Shown piece after piece: positions 15,901 through 28,438 of a stretch of DNA of 64,000 nt. This DNA comes from Phalacrocorax aristotelis (lineage: Eukaryota; Chordata; Aves; Suliformes; Phalacrocoracidae): NCBI RefSeq assembly GCF_949628215.1, contig NC_134283.1:23848975-23912974 (forward strand), read 5' to 3'. The position numbers were made by a program, and so were the translations under genes. The notes beneath the pieces are model-generated. The model was not told the origin of the DNA and ran no database searches. It worked only from the letters and a program-made list of their open reading frames with translations. How positions within the stretch are numbered: the first letter of the stretch is position 1; each line of letters begins with the position of its first letter.

Positions 15901-17438
15901 CTGTGCCATGCCATGCATGCCATGTTGGGCTGTGCCATGCCATGCTTCACCATGCCATGCCACATCATTCCATATGGCAGGCACCCACCAAGACCCCCTG
16001 CCCTCCCTTCTTGCAGGCAGCGGCTGAGGGACAACACGACCAGGATCCACATGCACCTCCTAGCCACGCTCCTCCTGCTCAACTGCAGCTTCCTGCTGAG
16101 CACACTGCTGGCCACCAGCACCGAGGGGCTCTGCCGGGTCACTGCTGCACTGCTGCACATCGGCCTTCTCTGCGCCCTGGCATGGATGGCTGCTGAGGCC
16201 TTCCACCTCCTCCTCCTCATCATCAAGGTCTACAATGTCTACATCCAGCACTACCTCCTCAAGCTCTGCCTTTTCGCTTGGGGTGAGTGGGCACCCACCC
16301 AGCCCTGCCAGCCTGTGCCCGCCTGTGGCCCTGGCATGGCTCCACACAGCCTGTCCCTGGGTCTGCAGGTCTGCCCACACTGGTTGTGGTGGCTGTTTTA
16401 GTCTTCAAGAGCGATACATATGGGTACCACACCATCAGCATCTCCGAAGACAACAGGAATGCGACTATGTGAGTGAAGGGGGCTGCCAGCTCCCCAGGCA
16501 CCCTGGGCACACCAGGCACCCCATGGACCCCGGGCACCCCTGGCACACTATATGCCCCAGGCACAACAGGCACAGCATGGATGCCAGGCACAGCATGCAC
16601 CCTGGGCATGCCAGGCACCCTAGACACACCAGGCACCCTGGGCACTTCAAGCACACCTTGGGCACACCAGGCACTCTGGACACCCTGGGCACCCTGGGCA
16701 CATGGGGTACACTGAGCACCCTGGGCATGCCATGCAGCCTGGACACCCTGGGCACCCCAGGCGCACAGGGCTGACCCAGGGCTGGGGCCAGCAGGAGCCA
16801 GCCATAGCTCTGCCGGGTGCCACTTTTTGGTGAGCCCAGCTTTGCTGGCTGCCTGCCTCCATCTCACTGCATGTGGGGGCACCCACTGCCATGCACCTCC
16901 TGCACCCAGCTCCTTCTCCAGGGAGCTGGCCCTTGTCGCCAAGAGTGTCCCCTCCACCAGGTGCTGGCTCACCAGCCTTCCGGCCCACTACGCCACCCTC
17001 TGCTACGCTGGCCTCATCCTGCTGTTCAACACGGTGGTGCTGGGGAGGGTGGTGATGATACTCCAGAGGATTGGGCGGCAGAAGGGTGAGGCGAGGAAGG
17101 ACTGGGTGACTGTGCTGGGGCTCACCTGCCTGCTGGGCACCACCTGGGGCCTGGCCTTCTTCAGCTTTGACGTCTTCCTCATCCCCCAGCTCTACCTCTT
17201 CACCATCCTTAACTCTCTGCAAGGTCAGTGGGGAGCACTGGGGGGATTTGGGGGGGATCAGCACACCATGGGTTGGGAGCAGTGGGGTCCTCATCACCTT
17301 CCTGCTCCTCACAGGAGTTTGGTGCACCCATGGCAGTGACCATGTTGCCACCCACCCACAGGTCTCTTTGTCTGCCTCTGGTACATCACTGTGCACTGCC
17401 GGAGCAAGCCGGGCTCCATCAGCAACGCCTCCAGATAA
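12999..17438 (+). CDS. ADGRG5: Adhesion G protein-coupled receptor G5 (GPR114)
   Basis: Twelve coding exons: 12999-13077, 13217-13301, 13411-13537, 14513-14647, 14798-14914, 15091-15133, 15288-15394, 15756-15874, 16017-16282, 16369-16468, 16961-17223, 17362-17438. Phases join into 505 residues; human ADGRG5 has 528. Order of parts: signal peptide ([18 protein letters not shown]), a short helical N-terminal part, a GAIN domain ([51 protein letters not shown]), an intact GPS ([13 protein letters not shown], cleaved between L and T in the family), then seven membrane segments ([44 protein letters not shown]). The FPAEL and ICIY blocks point to ADGRG5 rather than G1 or G3. It is a cell-surface receptor activated by its tethered TYFAVLL peptide; the human form signals through Gs. 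Exon 7 ends in an unusual donor (GTCCACAG). Confidence 0.9.
15405..15570 (+). repeat. Polypyrimidine tract in ADGRG5 intron 7
   Basis: About 165 bases that are almost all C and T (CCTTCCTCCTTCC-type), starting 10 bases after the exon donor at 15395. It stays open in the exon's reading frame to a stop near 15604. Confidence 0.9.
15883..15966. repeat. CCATG/TGCCA short tandem repeat
   Basis: Imperfect 5-bp repeat (GCCATGCCATGCCGTGCCAT and similar) lying a few bases after the exon 8 donor of ADGRG5, inside its intron. Confidence 0.85.
16486..16772. repeat. Minisatellite of 9/18-bp units in ADGRG5 intron 10
   Basis: About 30 imperfect copies of a 9-base unit, CCCTGGGCA or CACCAGGCA, often paired into 18 bases. 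It begins about 17 bases after the donor at 16469. Open frames on both strands, rich in Gly/Thr/Pro or Cys/Val/Pro, are repeat artefacts. Confidence 0.9.
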
Positions 17439-17761
17439 CATGTCCCAGTGCCAGGGTGAGGGGCTGTGAGGGGAGCTTGGGGGCTGCTCCCCAAGGATGT
17501 GGTGTGGTAGTATGCCCCTGGGCTCAACAGCCAGTGCTGTTGGTGCTGCAGGTTTCTTCAGGGGAAGCATTTGGGCTGCAAAGCTGGATTTCTGGGTGGT
17601 GGGAGCTGTCTGCTGCTGGGGGGCTGCAGCTTGGGACCCTGCAGGTGCTGCACTCCCCTGGGGACTGTGGCTGCCCCCATGCCAGCCCAGGACAGCCCTT
17701 CTGGCTCACAGCCCCTCCGTTAGTAGCCAACACTGACTTCTTCTGCTAAAGGTGGACACTT

Positions 17762-17767
17762 ATTAAA
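17762..17767 (+). terminator. Possible ADGRG5 polyadenylation signal (ATTAAA)
   Basis: ATTAAA lies about 324 bases after the ADGRG5 stop codon (TAA at 17436-17438), which gives a short 3' UTR. It is the first such hexamer noticed downstream. Confidence 0.5.
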
Positions 17768-17799
17768 AGAGCCGTTCAATTGCCCATGCAGGTCTCCTC

Positions 17800-20700
17800 C
17801 ACCACCGGAGGAGTGTGGTGGCTCGCTGCCACCTCGTCACCCCAGCCCCACGGCAGGCAGAGCCGGCAGAGCCGGCAGCCACACTCTGCTTTGTCATTAG
17901 TGAAGGTCCCACTAGATGGCACAAGGATTTTGAAGATGGTCCCAACTCTGGACTGTGCACGCAGCAGGGCCAGCCAGCAGCAGCGCGGGCCTCTGGTGGT
18001 GGTGGTTAGCGGTGCTGGTTAACGGTGCTTGTAAGCGGTGCAGAGGAGCCCCCTTGACAGCTGGGAGGGGACATCTGAGCCCCCTTGGGGAGCTGCCACT
18101 GGATCATCTCACATGGGACAGGCGGAAGTGGGATCTCCCCAGCTACATCCCCCAAACCCATGTGGTCCAGCACAGCTATGGGCTTGTGAGCATGGCTGTA
18201 GGGCTATGGCACCCCCAAATCCTCCCTGACCTGGGGTTTTCACTACCAAAAGCCCTCCTGCTTGCCCCAAAGCCAGCATGGGGATGGAGGCCACCTGCAG
18301 CTCCAGGTTGGTGGGCAAACAGGTGAGCAGGGCTTTGGCTTGGCATTGGGTGGACGAGCCAGGGTGGAAGAGAGGGTGGTAAGTGAGTAAGTGAACCTAT
18401 AACTCAGCTTTCCTCTTGCTCTCACTTAGGAAGGCAGACCCCAAACAGCTCTTCCATGCGACCGAGTGCTTTGTTGGGGTTTAAGCAGTCCAGCCTGCAG
18501 GAAATAAACAGCAAGGACAAATTGCAGGGACTAAAATCATCAGATGGAGGTGGCAAGTCAGCCCTGAGATCCCAGTGCATCCCTGTATACCAGGCTTAAC
18601 CTGGAACTGCACCCACAGTTTTGCCTTTCCTGGTGCCTGTGATTTTGGAGCTGGGCATCTCGCACTGCCTGCTGGGATGCGGAGCAGCATCACACTGCAG
18701 TGAAGCTGGCATGGCCACGAATCTGTCTGTGGTGGCAGAGGGGTTCCCATCGTCCCCATGCTTGTAGCTTGTGGGGTATATCAGTGAGGTGCCATTTGCT
18801 GATGCTGCCTGTTTCTTGTCTGGTGGCAGGGGACTGGGCATCACTGGGCAACCTCATGGGGTGACACGCTGCCTTTCTCTGCCTTCCCGTGCTGCTCTGC
18901 CAAGCAGCGTTTCCCTTTCTGACTCCTTCCCAGAGCCTGGTATTGGGCAGAGAAGGAAGCTGCTAGCTCTTGTTCTTTGTTCTGTGCACAAAGGGCAGCC
19001 AGCACTGCCGAGTTTCTATCCCTCCCACTGGTGGCCAGGACAAAAGCTCACCCTGCTGGGGCCATGTGCCCCCCCCACCCGCTTTCCAGCACGCCAGGCA
19101 CAATGGTGCCCCAGGCTCATTGGCGCACTCCTGCCTCGTGGTGATGAGCTGTGCATGTCTCACCATTCCAGCAGCTGACTTCAGCTATTAAATAAGTGTG
19201 GGGGTTTGGTGAGGTGCCAAGCACCCAACTTGTCCCCATGAGCCCTACCATGGGAGAGTCACATCCTGACTGTGGTGGCTCCATCCCCCTGGTTACTCTC
19301 AGGATGTGCTTTTTGTGCCCCTTCCTTCCCATCTTGAGATTCCAGGGCTTGCAGTGTGAGTCATGCCAGCTGCCAGTACCTGCATATGCACCAACACTGG
19401 CACATGAATAAACCTTGTTCTGGTATCCTATGGTGCCTGGAAAACAATTGCTTGGTGATTGCCTCTGGTGGTCCCTGGGGAGCTGAGCCCGTTGCTGGCA
19501 ACCAGGGGCAGAAAAGGCACTTTTCCCACACCATCTTGCCAGGAGTGGGGTCAAAATACTCCCCAAGGTCCCCTGGAAGACCAGGTGGGCTCCCATCTCC
19601 TACCACCCCCAGTGCCCCCCTAGCACTGGGGCCAGCTTGCCCCAGCCCCAGGGCACCAAGGGCAGGAGAAGGGGGAGCTGGCTCATCTAACCTCCCCAAG
19701 GAGAAATAATCTCATTTACCTTCCCCTGTGCCTTATCAGGCAGGAGGCCCAGTGCTGGGCTACTGGAGGAGGTTGTGCCATCCTTTTTTTCCCCGAGGAA
19801 AGGCAGCTCGGCATCACCATGGTGCCCTCAGGCTCCGGTGCCAGCCCTAGCCCCAGGGGGAAAGCTCTGGAAATATTGCAAGTCCTCCAAATTTTTGGGA
19901 AACAAGCAGCCAGGGAAGATGCCAGATCAATTTGGGAATTGGTGGTGGGGGCGTGGCAGACCTCAGCTCTGGTTTGGGATCCAACCTTGGCTGCAGGAGA
20001 GCAGACAAGGTGGTTTCCCACATGCAGTGGGAGCATCCTCACCCACTGCTTGTGCAAATACCCCCGGGGACCAATTTCCCCCCAGACTTCCTTGATATCA
20101 TTGCATGATTATTTACAAAGCCAAGCCTAAACAAATAAGTCAGGTTTATTGTGTTCTCTACAGTTGGGTTTTACAGCCCTTGCACCTGGTGCATTGCTGT
20201 TATTGTTGCTGCCCAAGGGAGAAACCCTGATGTGGGATGGGAGGGATTCTCCTCCCCATTTGATGTATTTTCAGAAGCAAGTCTGAGGGAGGTGGAGCAG
20301 CAGTGATGGGGGAGCGGGAGCACCCACAGCTGCTCAAGGCAGCTGCCAAGCTTCCTTGGACTCCCCTGCAATCACCATCCTCCAAGATTCCCAAAGCTGC
20401 CCTGGCATCATTCACTGGATTTGGATGGGGAACCTCCGCGCATCCCCTTCTACCAGTACTCATTTGCTTCATCATCCTCATCCTCACCCTCTTCCTCTAC
20501 CCACAGGGCCGTGCTGAGCCCCACTCGTGGTTGCACCTCCCCTGGGAGCACCATGATCTCCCACAGGGCTTTTAGGGGGGTCTCAGCTCCCTGGGCTGGG
20601 GTGCTGTCACTCGCCATCTCACCCTCAGCTTTGGGGCCGGGGCACCTCTGCCCATACTTGCCTCGCCTTGGCTGGCAGCAGCCCAGCAGGACGCGCCCTT

Positions 20701-22470
20701 GGCTGCTGGATCCTGCCTGAACCATGGCTGTGCCACTGCACTCCCCCGGCACGTTCCCGCTCGCCCACTGCCAGCACTGGGGCCTTGAGGAGCCTTTAGG
20801 ATCTTTTAGGGCTTTTAGGATCTTTCAGGGCTTTTTGGAACTATTAGGGCTTTAGGAATGCTTAGGGCTTTTAATAACTCTTAGGGCTTTCGGACCTTTT
20901 AGGGCTTTTAGGGTTTTTAGTATCTTTCAGGGCTTTTAGGAGCTTTCAGAGTTTTGAGGAGCTTTCAGGGTTTTTAGGAACTTTTACAACTTTGAGGAAT
21001 TTGAGGGTTTTCAGGAACTTCTAGGGCTTTGAGGAACTCCCCAGCTCGAGCAATAAATCTTTATCAGGATAAGTGAGTGCCACCGGCCTGAGCAAATGTC
21101 CCCTGCAAGGGACAGCACAAGGATTTCCTCCCTCCCTGCGCTCAGCCAGCGTCTTTGAAGGCAGCAGCCTGGCCTGCCGATTTACCTTAATCCCGATAAC
21201 ATCAAGTGCAGACTTTGACCTAAAAATAACACCTGATAACATCAAGCGCAGACAAAAGGCTCTTTGTTCCATAAACAGTGGCAAAAAGATGGCCTAAAAT
21301 GTCCTTTCCTCACTGGGACATGGAGTCCACACCTGATCCCCCCTTCAGGAGGGCCTGATCCTGTGGGAGCTGCTGCTGGCTTTAGCAGTGTTATTCCTGG
21401 GAGGTGGATTTACAGCATTTCCCAAAGGAGCCGGTCAGGATGACCCACAGTGGGAGGCTTGGCTTGCCGTGGTGCTCCCGTGGCTCCAGCTGCCATGAGA
21501 ATGTGTTTCAGAGCCGGCCCCGCTCCCTGCGGCATGGGGATGGTTGGGCTTCAAAGTCATCTTTGTTAGCCACGGTCTGGCCGCGTGAGGCCACGTGAGC
21601 CTCTTCCCGTGGGAGCCCCTTCCTGTGGGAGCTGGGGAAATTCAGGACTTGGAGCTGGAAATTAAACCAAGCTGGGGGATGATGCGGGCATGCGGGATGT
21701 CCCTCATTCTGGGGGTTCCAGTGCAGCCATGGCACCTCCAGTGCCACGGCCCCTTTTTATCTACATCGCTTTCCCTGCAGGAGTGGGAGGTTGTTTCCAC
21801 CCTTCCCCCAGCAGAAATAAAAGTCTCATTCAAGGCATTGAAAATATCTGCAAGAGCAACTATTTACCCAGGGCACTTCCCGGAGCCCTCCCCGCCTGCC
21901 CTCCTCTGGCTCCCAGCAGCCTCGGCTTTCTCCTGTCTGGCTGTTTTTCAGGGCGCACAAAGGGCTGGCATGGATGTGGGCACTGTTTGGCAGCAGCTTT
22001 GTCTGCTCCTGCAGTGCCCATCACTGCCACAACTCTTCCAGCCTCAGCTCCCACCACGGGTGCGGGGTCCCAAGGGTGAGGGGCAGGATGCCCGTCTCTG
22101 GCCTTGGGACAGGCGGTGGGAGCCATGTGCCCTGGCCACGGGGTCACCTGCAGGCCCTCCACTCTACATCTCAGCCCACCTCCTCCAGGGATGTGCCACG
22201 GGGGGGATGGGAGACTCCCTCCCTAGCTTCCCCCTGATTTGGGGCCTGGGCTCCTTGCCCTGCTTCTCACCCCCCTCGTTTCCTGCGGGGAGCACGACAG
22301 GGTTCACAGGGACACTCTGTCCCGGCTGCCTTCCCATTAATTGTTATTTTTTAATCCAGTTTTCAGCCAGGCGTGCAGCCGCCCAGCTCCTTCCCGCTGG
22401 ATGCATGCCAGCCTGCAGCTGAAGGGCACTGGGATAGGGCACTCCCGACTCCCGGCTGTCCCCAGCCGTG
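17800..22470. other. Gene-poor intergenic stretch
   Basis: No exon with matching splice sites and family resemblance was found on either strand. Open frames up to 275 codons (for example 21595-22422 plus) have low-complexity composition and no recognisable motifs. The only clear structure is the minisatellite at 20790-21045. Confidence 0.5.
20790..21045. repeat. Minisatellite based on TTTTAGGGCTTTTAGGAACTT
   Basis: About eleven imperfect copies of a unit of 20-26 bases made of TTTTAGGGC and TTTTAGGATC/TTTCAGGGC halves. It holds several TTAGGG hexamers but never in register, so it is not a telomere array. Confidence 0.9.
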
Positions 22471-22486
22471 GTCCCTCAGCCCATCC

Positions 22487-22520
22487 CGGTGCCGGTGCCG
22501 GTGCCGGTGCCGGTGCCGTT
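22487..22520. repeat. GCCGGT hexanucleotide repeat
   Basis: Five to six perfect copies of CGGTGC followed by a decayed copy, inside the CpG island. Confidence 0.85.
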
Positions 22521-22740
22521 CCGGTTGGGCGGGGTGATGCAGCCCCGTGCTCCCGGGCAGAGCCAGGCTGAGCCAGGCTGAGCCGAGCTAAGCCGGCCTG
22601 GACTGGGCAGAGCTGGGCAGGTGCCGTGACCGAAGGTTGGTGGCTCCGCGGCTCCCGCAGCGATCCCAGGGGGTCTCGGAGAGGTCGGTGCGGCGCGACC
22701 CCTCCCGGTCCCGTCCCGCTGAGTCACCGCCTGCCCGGGG

Positions 22741-22802
22741 GACGGGACGGGACGGGACGGGACGGGACGGGGCGGGGCGGGGCGGGGCGGGGCGGGGCGG
22801 GC
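22741..22802. repeat. GGGAC to GGGGC pentamer run, G-quadruplex-prone
   Basis: Five to six copies of GGGAC pass without a break into about six copies of GGGGC. The plus strand carries more than ten runs of three or four Gs spaced by one or two bases, which fits the usual G-quadruplex rule. Confidence 0.9.
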
Positions 22803-23050
22803 CCGCTTGTCCCGCGGCACCGCGCTGGGCGGAGCCGGGCTGCGAGGTGCCGAACGGAGTCCAGCCGGGCTGGTCTGCAAGGTGCCGAGCCGAGTCCAGC
22901 AGAGCCAAGCCCACCCCGACCCGGGCACAGGTACTGGGGGCAGCGGGGAGCAGCCGAGCCGGGCGGGGGAGGGAGGAAGAGTGGGGGTGTCCGGTGTTTG
23001 CTTTCGGGGGTCCCAAAGGCCACGGTAAGGGGCGCTACCTGGCACGCCTT

Positions 23051-26000
23051 TACTGGGGATGCTGGGGGCGGATGCTGCGGGGTCCTTGGTGCGGGCGGGG
23101 AGGCGGCAGGGGCAGGAGGCAACCACTGGGTGCGGGAGCAAGCAGTGCTCCGGGCCAGGGGACCCCCACGGCTCTGGGCGTGTCACTCCCTGGGGCCAGC
23201 CTAGCAGCACTGGGAGGGCACTGGGGCTCTGCGTGGCTGCAACTGGTCCCACTGGGCAGCACCCTGGGACGCTCAGTTGGCCGACAGGGCAGGGAGCAGC
23301 CTGTCCAGATGGAGCTAAGGGGTGCTCCATGGGGGGGCTTTGGGATGCACCCTGCTCTGGTAGGTACGGGGACATTTTGTCTCCCCGTGCCTGAGCAGTG
23401 GGTGCAACACCTCCACCTGGGCAGGGACCAGGGGTCTCTGCTTGTGGCCAAGGTGCGAGTTGTCTGGTGAAGCCCCCATCCCTGCCAAATGGGGCTCGCC
23501 CTCGCCTGCCTCATTGTCTCTTGCCCCTGCCCTGGAGCCAGGCTGAATTCCTGGGCTGTGGAGCCACAAAACCCCCTGAGCCACCCAGGACCAGCTGCTC
23601 GCGGCTGCTGCTGGCAGCACAGCTGAGCTGTGTGAAGCCCCTGCCGCCAGGCCAGGCCCTGCGTGTGGCCACTGCTTCCCACTCTAGGGGAACCACCAGC
23701 GTGCCCCATTCCTCCTCCTCCTCCCTCCTGGTGAAGGGCGCAGCACCCCTGTGGGACCGCCAGCATGTCTCGACAGGGTGCTCTTCCTCCCCTAAAATGC
23801 CTGTAGGGGGGATTCCTCCTGCAACATCTCAGCTTGCTGCTGCTGGTCCTGGCACGCTGATGCAGGATGCTCTGGGTGCTCCCTGCCCACAATCTGCCTG
23901 AACTACCCCTCCAGAGGACCAGCAAAACCCAGTAAGGCCAGCTGGAGAATTGAAATGAAGTCCCCTGGAATAACCTCCTGGCAGCAAGTCTGAATGGCTG
24001 CTGAGGAGGGAAGGCAGCCAAAGCTCATTTCACAGTCTGAGGGCTGCAGTAACCCCCCTCCAAGCTCCACCGCCAGTGAGGAGCCAGGAGTGTTTTGGAG
24101 ATGTGGGGGAGGCAAATCCTTTAAGCCCAGGACTGCAGCCACGGTAGGTTTGCCATGCCCCTTGCTCTGGGTTTGCAGCTCCAAAGTGAATTAAGCCAAG
24201 GCCTAAAAATGCTGCATACTTGGTTGCAGTCCAGCTCCTAATCCCGTGGCCTGGGGGCTGCTATTCGCAGAACAACAGGTTTGCAAGCAACTGTGTGCTG
24301 CTGGGAAGGGGACTCCCAGGGCTGGCCATCCCCGCACCTTGCAGTGGCAGCTGTGGGTGTCAGAGGGACACTGTGCTGTGGGGTTTGCAGACAGTGGCCT
24401 GGGTGGCTCCCAGCATGCCAATGCCCACGTGGTACCAGCTGGGTGGCAGCTTGCCGACACTTGCTTTTCAGGAGGGCTCCAACCCACCAACTCCTTTCCC
24501 ATCAGCTCGCTGACAGCTGGGGCTTGGCAGGGATCTGTATCCTCTTACCTGGCTTCTTGAGTACTGCAACCTTCACCCTGGTTGTGCTCAGCTTTTTTGC
24601 AGCCAGGAAAGCCTGCCAGGACCAGGTTCACCCTTGCTGGGCTCCAGTTGGCTGCTTCCCATGCTAAACCCCTAAAGCCTGGGAGCCTGATTTGGGGTGG
24701 TCCTGGGCTGCTCTGCACTGCCCTATACCTTCCTTCCCTGGCACCCACGGTGCAGGCAGGCAATGGGGACCTTGCTCATGCAGAGGGGGACAAGACCCGG
24801 GAGGGGATGCAGTGTTTTGGAAGCCATTTAAAACCCAGGGGAGTGGTTTGGGTAGAGGGAAGGTACAAGCCGACCTGCAGGAGGAGGTCAAGGGGTTTCT
24901 CCTGATAAAGGCTGAGCGGTGGGACCGTGCCATAAGGATGGCTGTCTGTATCCCCTGAGGCCAGTGCTACATGGTGCTGGGGAGGACAATGTGCACTGAC
25001 TGCTTTGTTCCCATTTCAAGCTAGCCCTGAATTTGTCGCAGGTGTACCTGGTCCTTTGCAGGCTGTCTGCAGCCCCTGCCAAAGCCACAGGCTTTGTGTG
25101 CCACTGAACCAGGTGCCGTGTTGCCCAGGAAGCAGTGGTTTAGTTTGCTGTGATATTTCTGTCTGTGGTGTCTTTTAGGAAATGGAATTTTTTTAAAAGA
25201 TTTTGAATATTACAACCCAACCTTTAAGCAAAACCTCCATCTCGAGAGCCTCAGAGACCGGCGGTCTGCCTGTGCCAGCGTCCCCTCTGCTCCCCCCATG
25301 CCTGCTTGGGAAGGGATGGTTGCCAGTGGCTGGTGAATGACAGATCTGATAGGGAACTGTGCCACTCTGTTGGAATCTTTATCGGGTCTGGTTTTGTTCT
25401 GTCAGCAAAACTTATCTCATGGGTGCCGAGTATTGTGTGGAACCCCACAGCCCGGGAAAAGCTGATCCTGCAGCACAGGCTTGGCACAGCCAGGCTGCCA
25501 GCGCAGCGCAGCTTCCGCTCAGCAACTTGGGCATTAACAAACATGCTGGGTCGGACCCTGCCGCCCACTGGTGATGGGAAAGGCTCGCGTGCCGATGCCG
25601 TGAATAACGGGCGGGTTGGCCCCTGTGTGTGCGAGCCATTGGCCAAGGACAAGGGCACTTTGTGAAGCAGCCGGGTGACAAACAGTGGGGCATCCCCTTC
25701 GTGAGGGGGTCTCTGCTGGGGTACCTGCCTCCTTGGGCAGCTCCAGCCCCAGGGCACATTGTTTGCACTTCCTACAGTGGAGGCCAGTCATGCAAAGCAT
25801 CTTGGGGAGTCCGTCCTGGCTTGCATATCCATGCCTCAGTTTCCCCATCTGGTTCCCGAGCCCTTGCCTGGGTAACAGGCTGCGGGTGATGAGCTGTGGA
25901 CTCATTAGCATCTTGAGGAACAGAGCATTGGCTTATTTTTTCTAATGGACCTGGAAGGAAAACAGAGATAAAAGTCCCTGGATCTCCCCATTTCCGGTGT

Positions 26001-28438
26001 TTGTTTGAGGCGTCAGATCATCTTCCCTTCTCCTCGGGAAAAACGTCACATCCAAAAGCCACGTGCCACCTCCACAAGCTTAAATACATGCTGCCAAGTC
26101 ACCCAGTAAACACCAGGCTTTTTTAGGTTGTTTTCCTGTTTGCCTCCAGGTTTAGACGTTGCTGTATTATTCCTTGGCTTTCCTTTCCGAGATCAGTGTG
26201 TTCTGTCAACGGGGGGATAAAACGTGATGCCCGGGGCTGAGCCTCCCTCTGTGCCAGCAGCAAGAGAGCCTGGTCCAGCCTGTGTAACCCCAGTGGTTTC
26301 CCTGCCACCTCTTTTTACATCATCTGACTGATTTTGGGGCCAAACCAGGATGTTTTCTCTGTGTTATTGTTCTTAGAGGAGCTCAGCCCCCAGGCTGGGG
26401 CAGTGGGTAAACCCATCCTACCTTGGGGATGATGGAGTGGAGGTAGGGTTGGTGCTGAAGGGGGTCTCTGCTTGGTTACCATGATAGTGTGGGACCTTTG
26501 AAGACAGGTGATACTGGGGAAATGCCCTGGGGACACATGGCATTGCCACAGGTACCCAGGGGCAGTGATGCTACATGTCCCCCACTGCTACCCAGGGATG
26601 GGAAGATGACGGGGCAGGATCTAGCCCCAGCATGGGCTCAGTGCATCCGGCTCCCTCCAGCACTGCTTATCACTGGCACAGATGGGAACCATGTATTCCC
26701 GCTGCAAAACCACTTTCGGGGGGATTTTCTCTCACTATTGTTTGGCTCAGGAAACAGCAATCGGCGTTGGGGCGAGCGGGACCATACAGGGCTTAGAGGG
26801 GAAATACCAGCTCCCCCACCCACATCCCCACAGGGATTTCTGGTCCCGGTTGAGTAATGGCTGAAAGGGGCTCATCCTGTCCTCTGACCACCCCAATAAA
26901 ATTCCAGCTGAGCCAATGGAGCAGGATGGGCTGAAGCCTTGCTGGAATTCAGCATTCTCCATCTGGAGGGGATGCTTTCCCAGCACCCCAGCTCTGTGCC
27001 ATGACGCCATGGGTGGCATTGCTTGTAAGCGATCCAGGTGTTTCCTATCGCCACCAGCATTTTGCCACCCTGGATCTGTTCTTTCTGGATACTTGTGCAT
27101 GATTCCCAAGTGTGCAGCAGGGCACCGGCATGCCAATTCTGTCCACATCCAGCTACTGCTGCCAAGTTGTGCCTGTGGCGTACCCTCCCAGCCCATGCTG
27201 GGGAGCCTCGTTAGCGCCACACTTAATTATATCCATGGCACCAGGTTAATTAACTACCTAAAGTCCCTGCCTTCCAGCAATAAATTACTGGAAGAAGCAG
27301 ACAGGGAGGGACAGCAAGTATCCTGTGCCGGTGCAGGATGTGCCCCGGCTCTTTGCTAGCCAGAGAAAACTCTGGGAGAAACCCATGTTGGTGGGAGAAA
27401 CCTGCTAATAGGGACGCTGAGTTTTCAAGCAAGTGATTTTCCCTCAGCCTTCCCTTGGGTGACCCTTGGGTGACCCTTGGGTGCCTGGGAGAGCACATAA
27501 GCCTTTGCAGGTGATGCTGGTGGGTGCCCTGGCACCTTCTTGGAGCACATGAAATGGGATTCAGCCACTTGGTGGGTTTCAAGGAGCGTGCTTTGAAAGC
27601 GGCAGAGGAGTAGGATGCAGTGGTGGCAAAGCAGATGCCAGCTTGTCTGTGGGTGTTGGCAAGCATTTGGCTCTGCCAGCTGGTCCGGCAGCCCCTGCTG
27701 ATGCTGTCCCACCCTGAGGGGACTCCTGCTGGTTGCTGCACCCCGGCACGATGGGTCCCACCAGCCTTGACCCATTGCTGGGGTGACAGTAGGGCGAGGA
27801 GGAGGTGAAGCTTGGTGCACCCCAGTAGTGCTGGAGATGCAGTTCACAGTGCAGGGAAGGTGGAAAGTGTGATCGAAAGGGCTGCAGGTGCGAAGGCTGC
27901 AGCCACGTGGAACACATGGGTGTAGCAGCAGCCTAGGGTGCTTGGCACTAGCCTGGGTGCAGGTTACAGGAGCCCTGGCTGCATATAAAGTTTGCATTGT
28001 GCCCGGCTCCTCGTCTAATCTGCAGGAGCTGAAAGCACCCAAGAAAATAATTTTAGAGCTGACGAATTAGGAAACCACCATTTCCTTCTGTTCCTATCGC
28101 TTGCGATAAGAAGCCAAGGCCTGAACTGAGATGTGAAGCAGGGAGTGGAAGATGGGACCCCTCCTGTGCTGAATCGTTGGCGGTTGGTGCCTGTGGTGGG
28201 GGACCCTCCTTGTGCCAAGAATGCAGGGATCTGGCTTCTGGCCTCCCCCCTCCTTCCAGCCCACAGCTGGGTGTGATGCCTGGTGCTTGTGGCCCCTCCT
28301 GGTGGCAGAGGCACCAGGGAGCCAGCTGTGACGCCAGCTAGTGTCCCACTGGCACAGCCTTTGCTCTCTATCCCCTGACCCCATGGTATGGGTGATACCT
28401 AATATTCACGTGGCCCCTTTCCTTTTGTACCCTTCTAG
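23051..28438. other. Presumed ADGRG1 first intron or upstream region, no exon recognised
   Basis: If the CpG island at 22.5-23.05 kb is the ADGRG1 promoter, this is its first intron. I found no coding exon. A perfect triple repeat of CCCTTGGGTGA lies at 27452-27483. Confidence 0.4.
27452..27483. repeat. Three tandem copies of an 11-bp unit
   Basis: CCCTTGGGTGA is repeated three times head to tail, the last copy lacking its final base. It is too short to suggest a role. Confidence 0.9.

Larger units (their letters stand above)
22470..23050 (+). promoter_or_regulatory. CpG island, possible ADGRG1 promoter and leader exon
   Basis: CpG-rich stretch with GC boxes, a GCCGGT hexamer run (22487-22520) and a GGGAC/GGGGC pentamer run (22741-22802). 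A good donor (GGGCACAG then GTACTGG) occurs at 22930. ADGRG1 needs an upstream noncoding exon, because its coding exon is preceded by an acceptor at 28438, and this is the only island between ADGRG5 and ADGRG1. The link is an inference. Confidence 0.55.

Noticed and set aside
20790-21045. Interstitial telomere array
   Set aside because: TTAGGG hexamers occur but never in tandem register; the unit is longer and variable.
21595-22422. 275-codon plus-strand frame in the gene-poor stretch
   Set aside because: No recognisable family, no neighbouring exons with matching phase, and a composition like translated noncoding DNA.
22476-23375. 299-codon minus-strand frame across the CpG island
   Set aside because: Pro/Ala/Arg-rich translation of GC-rich pentamer repeats with no motif.
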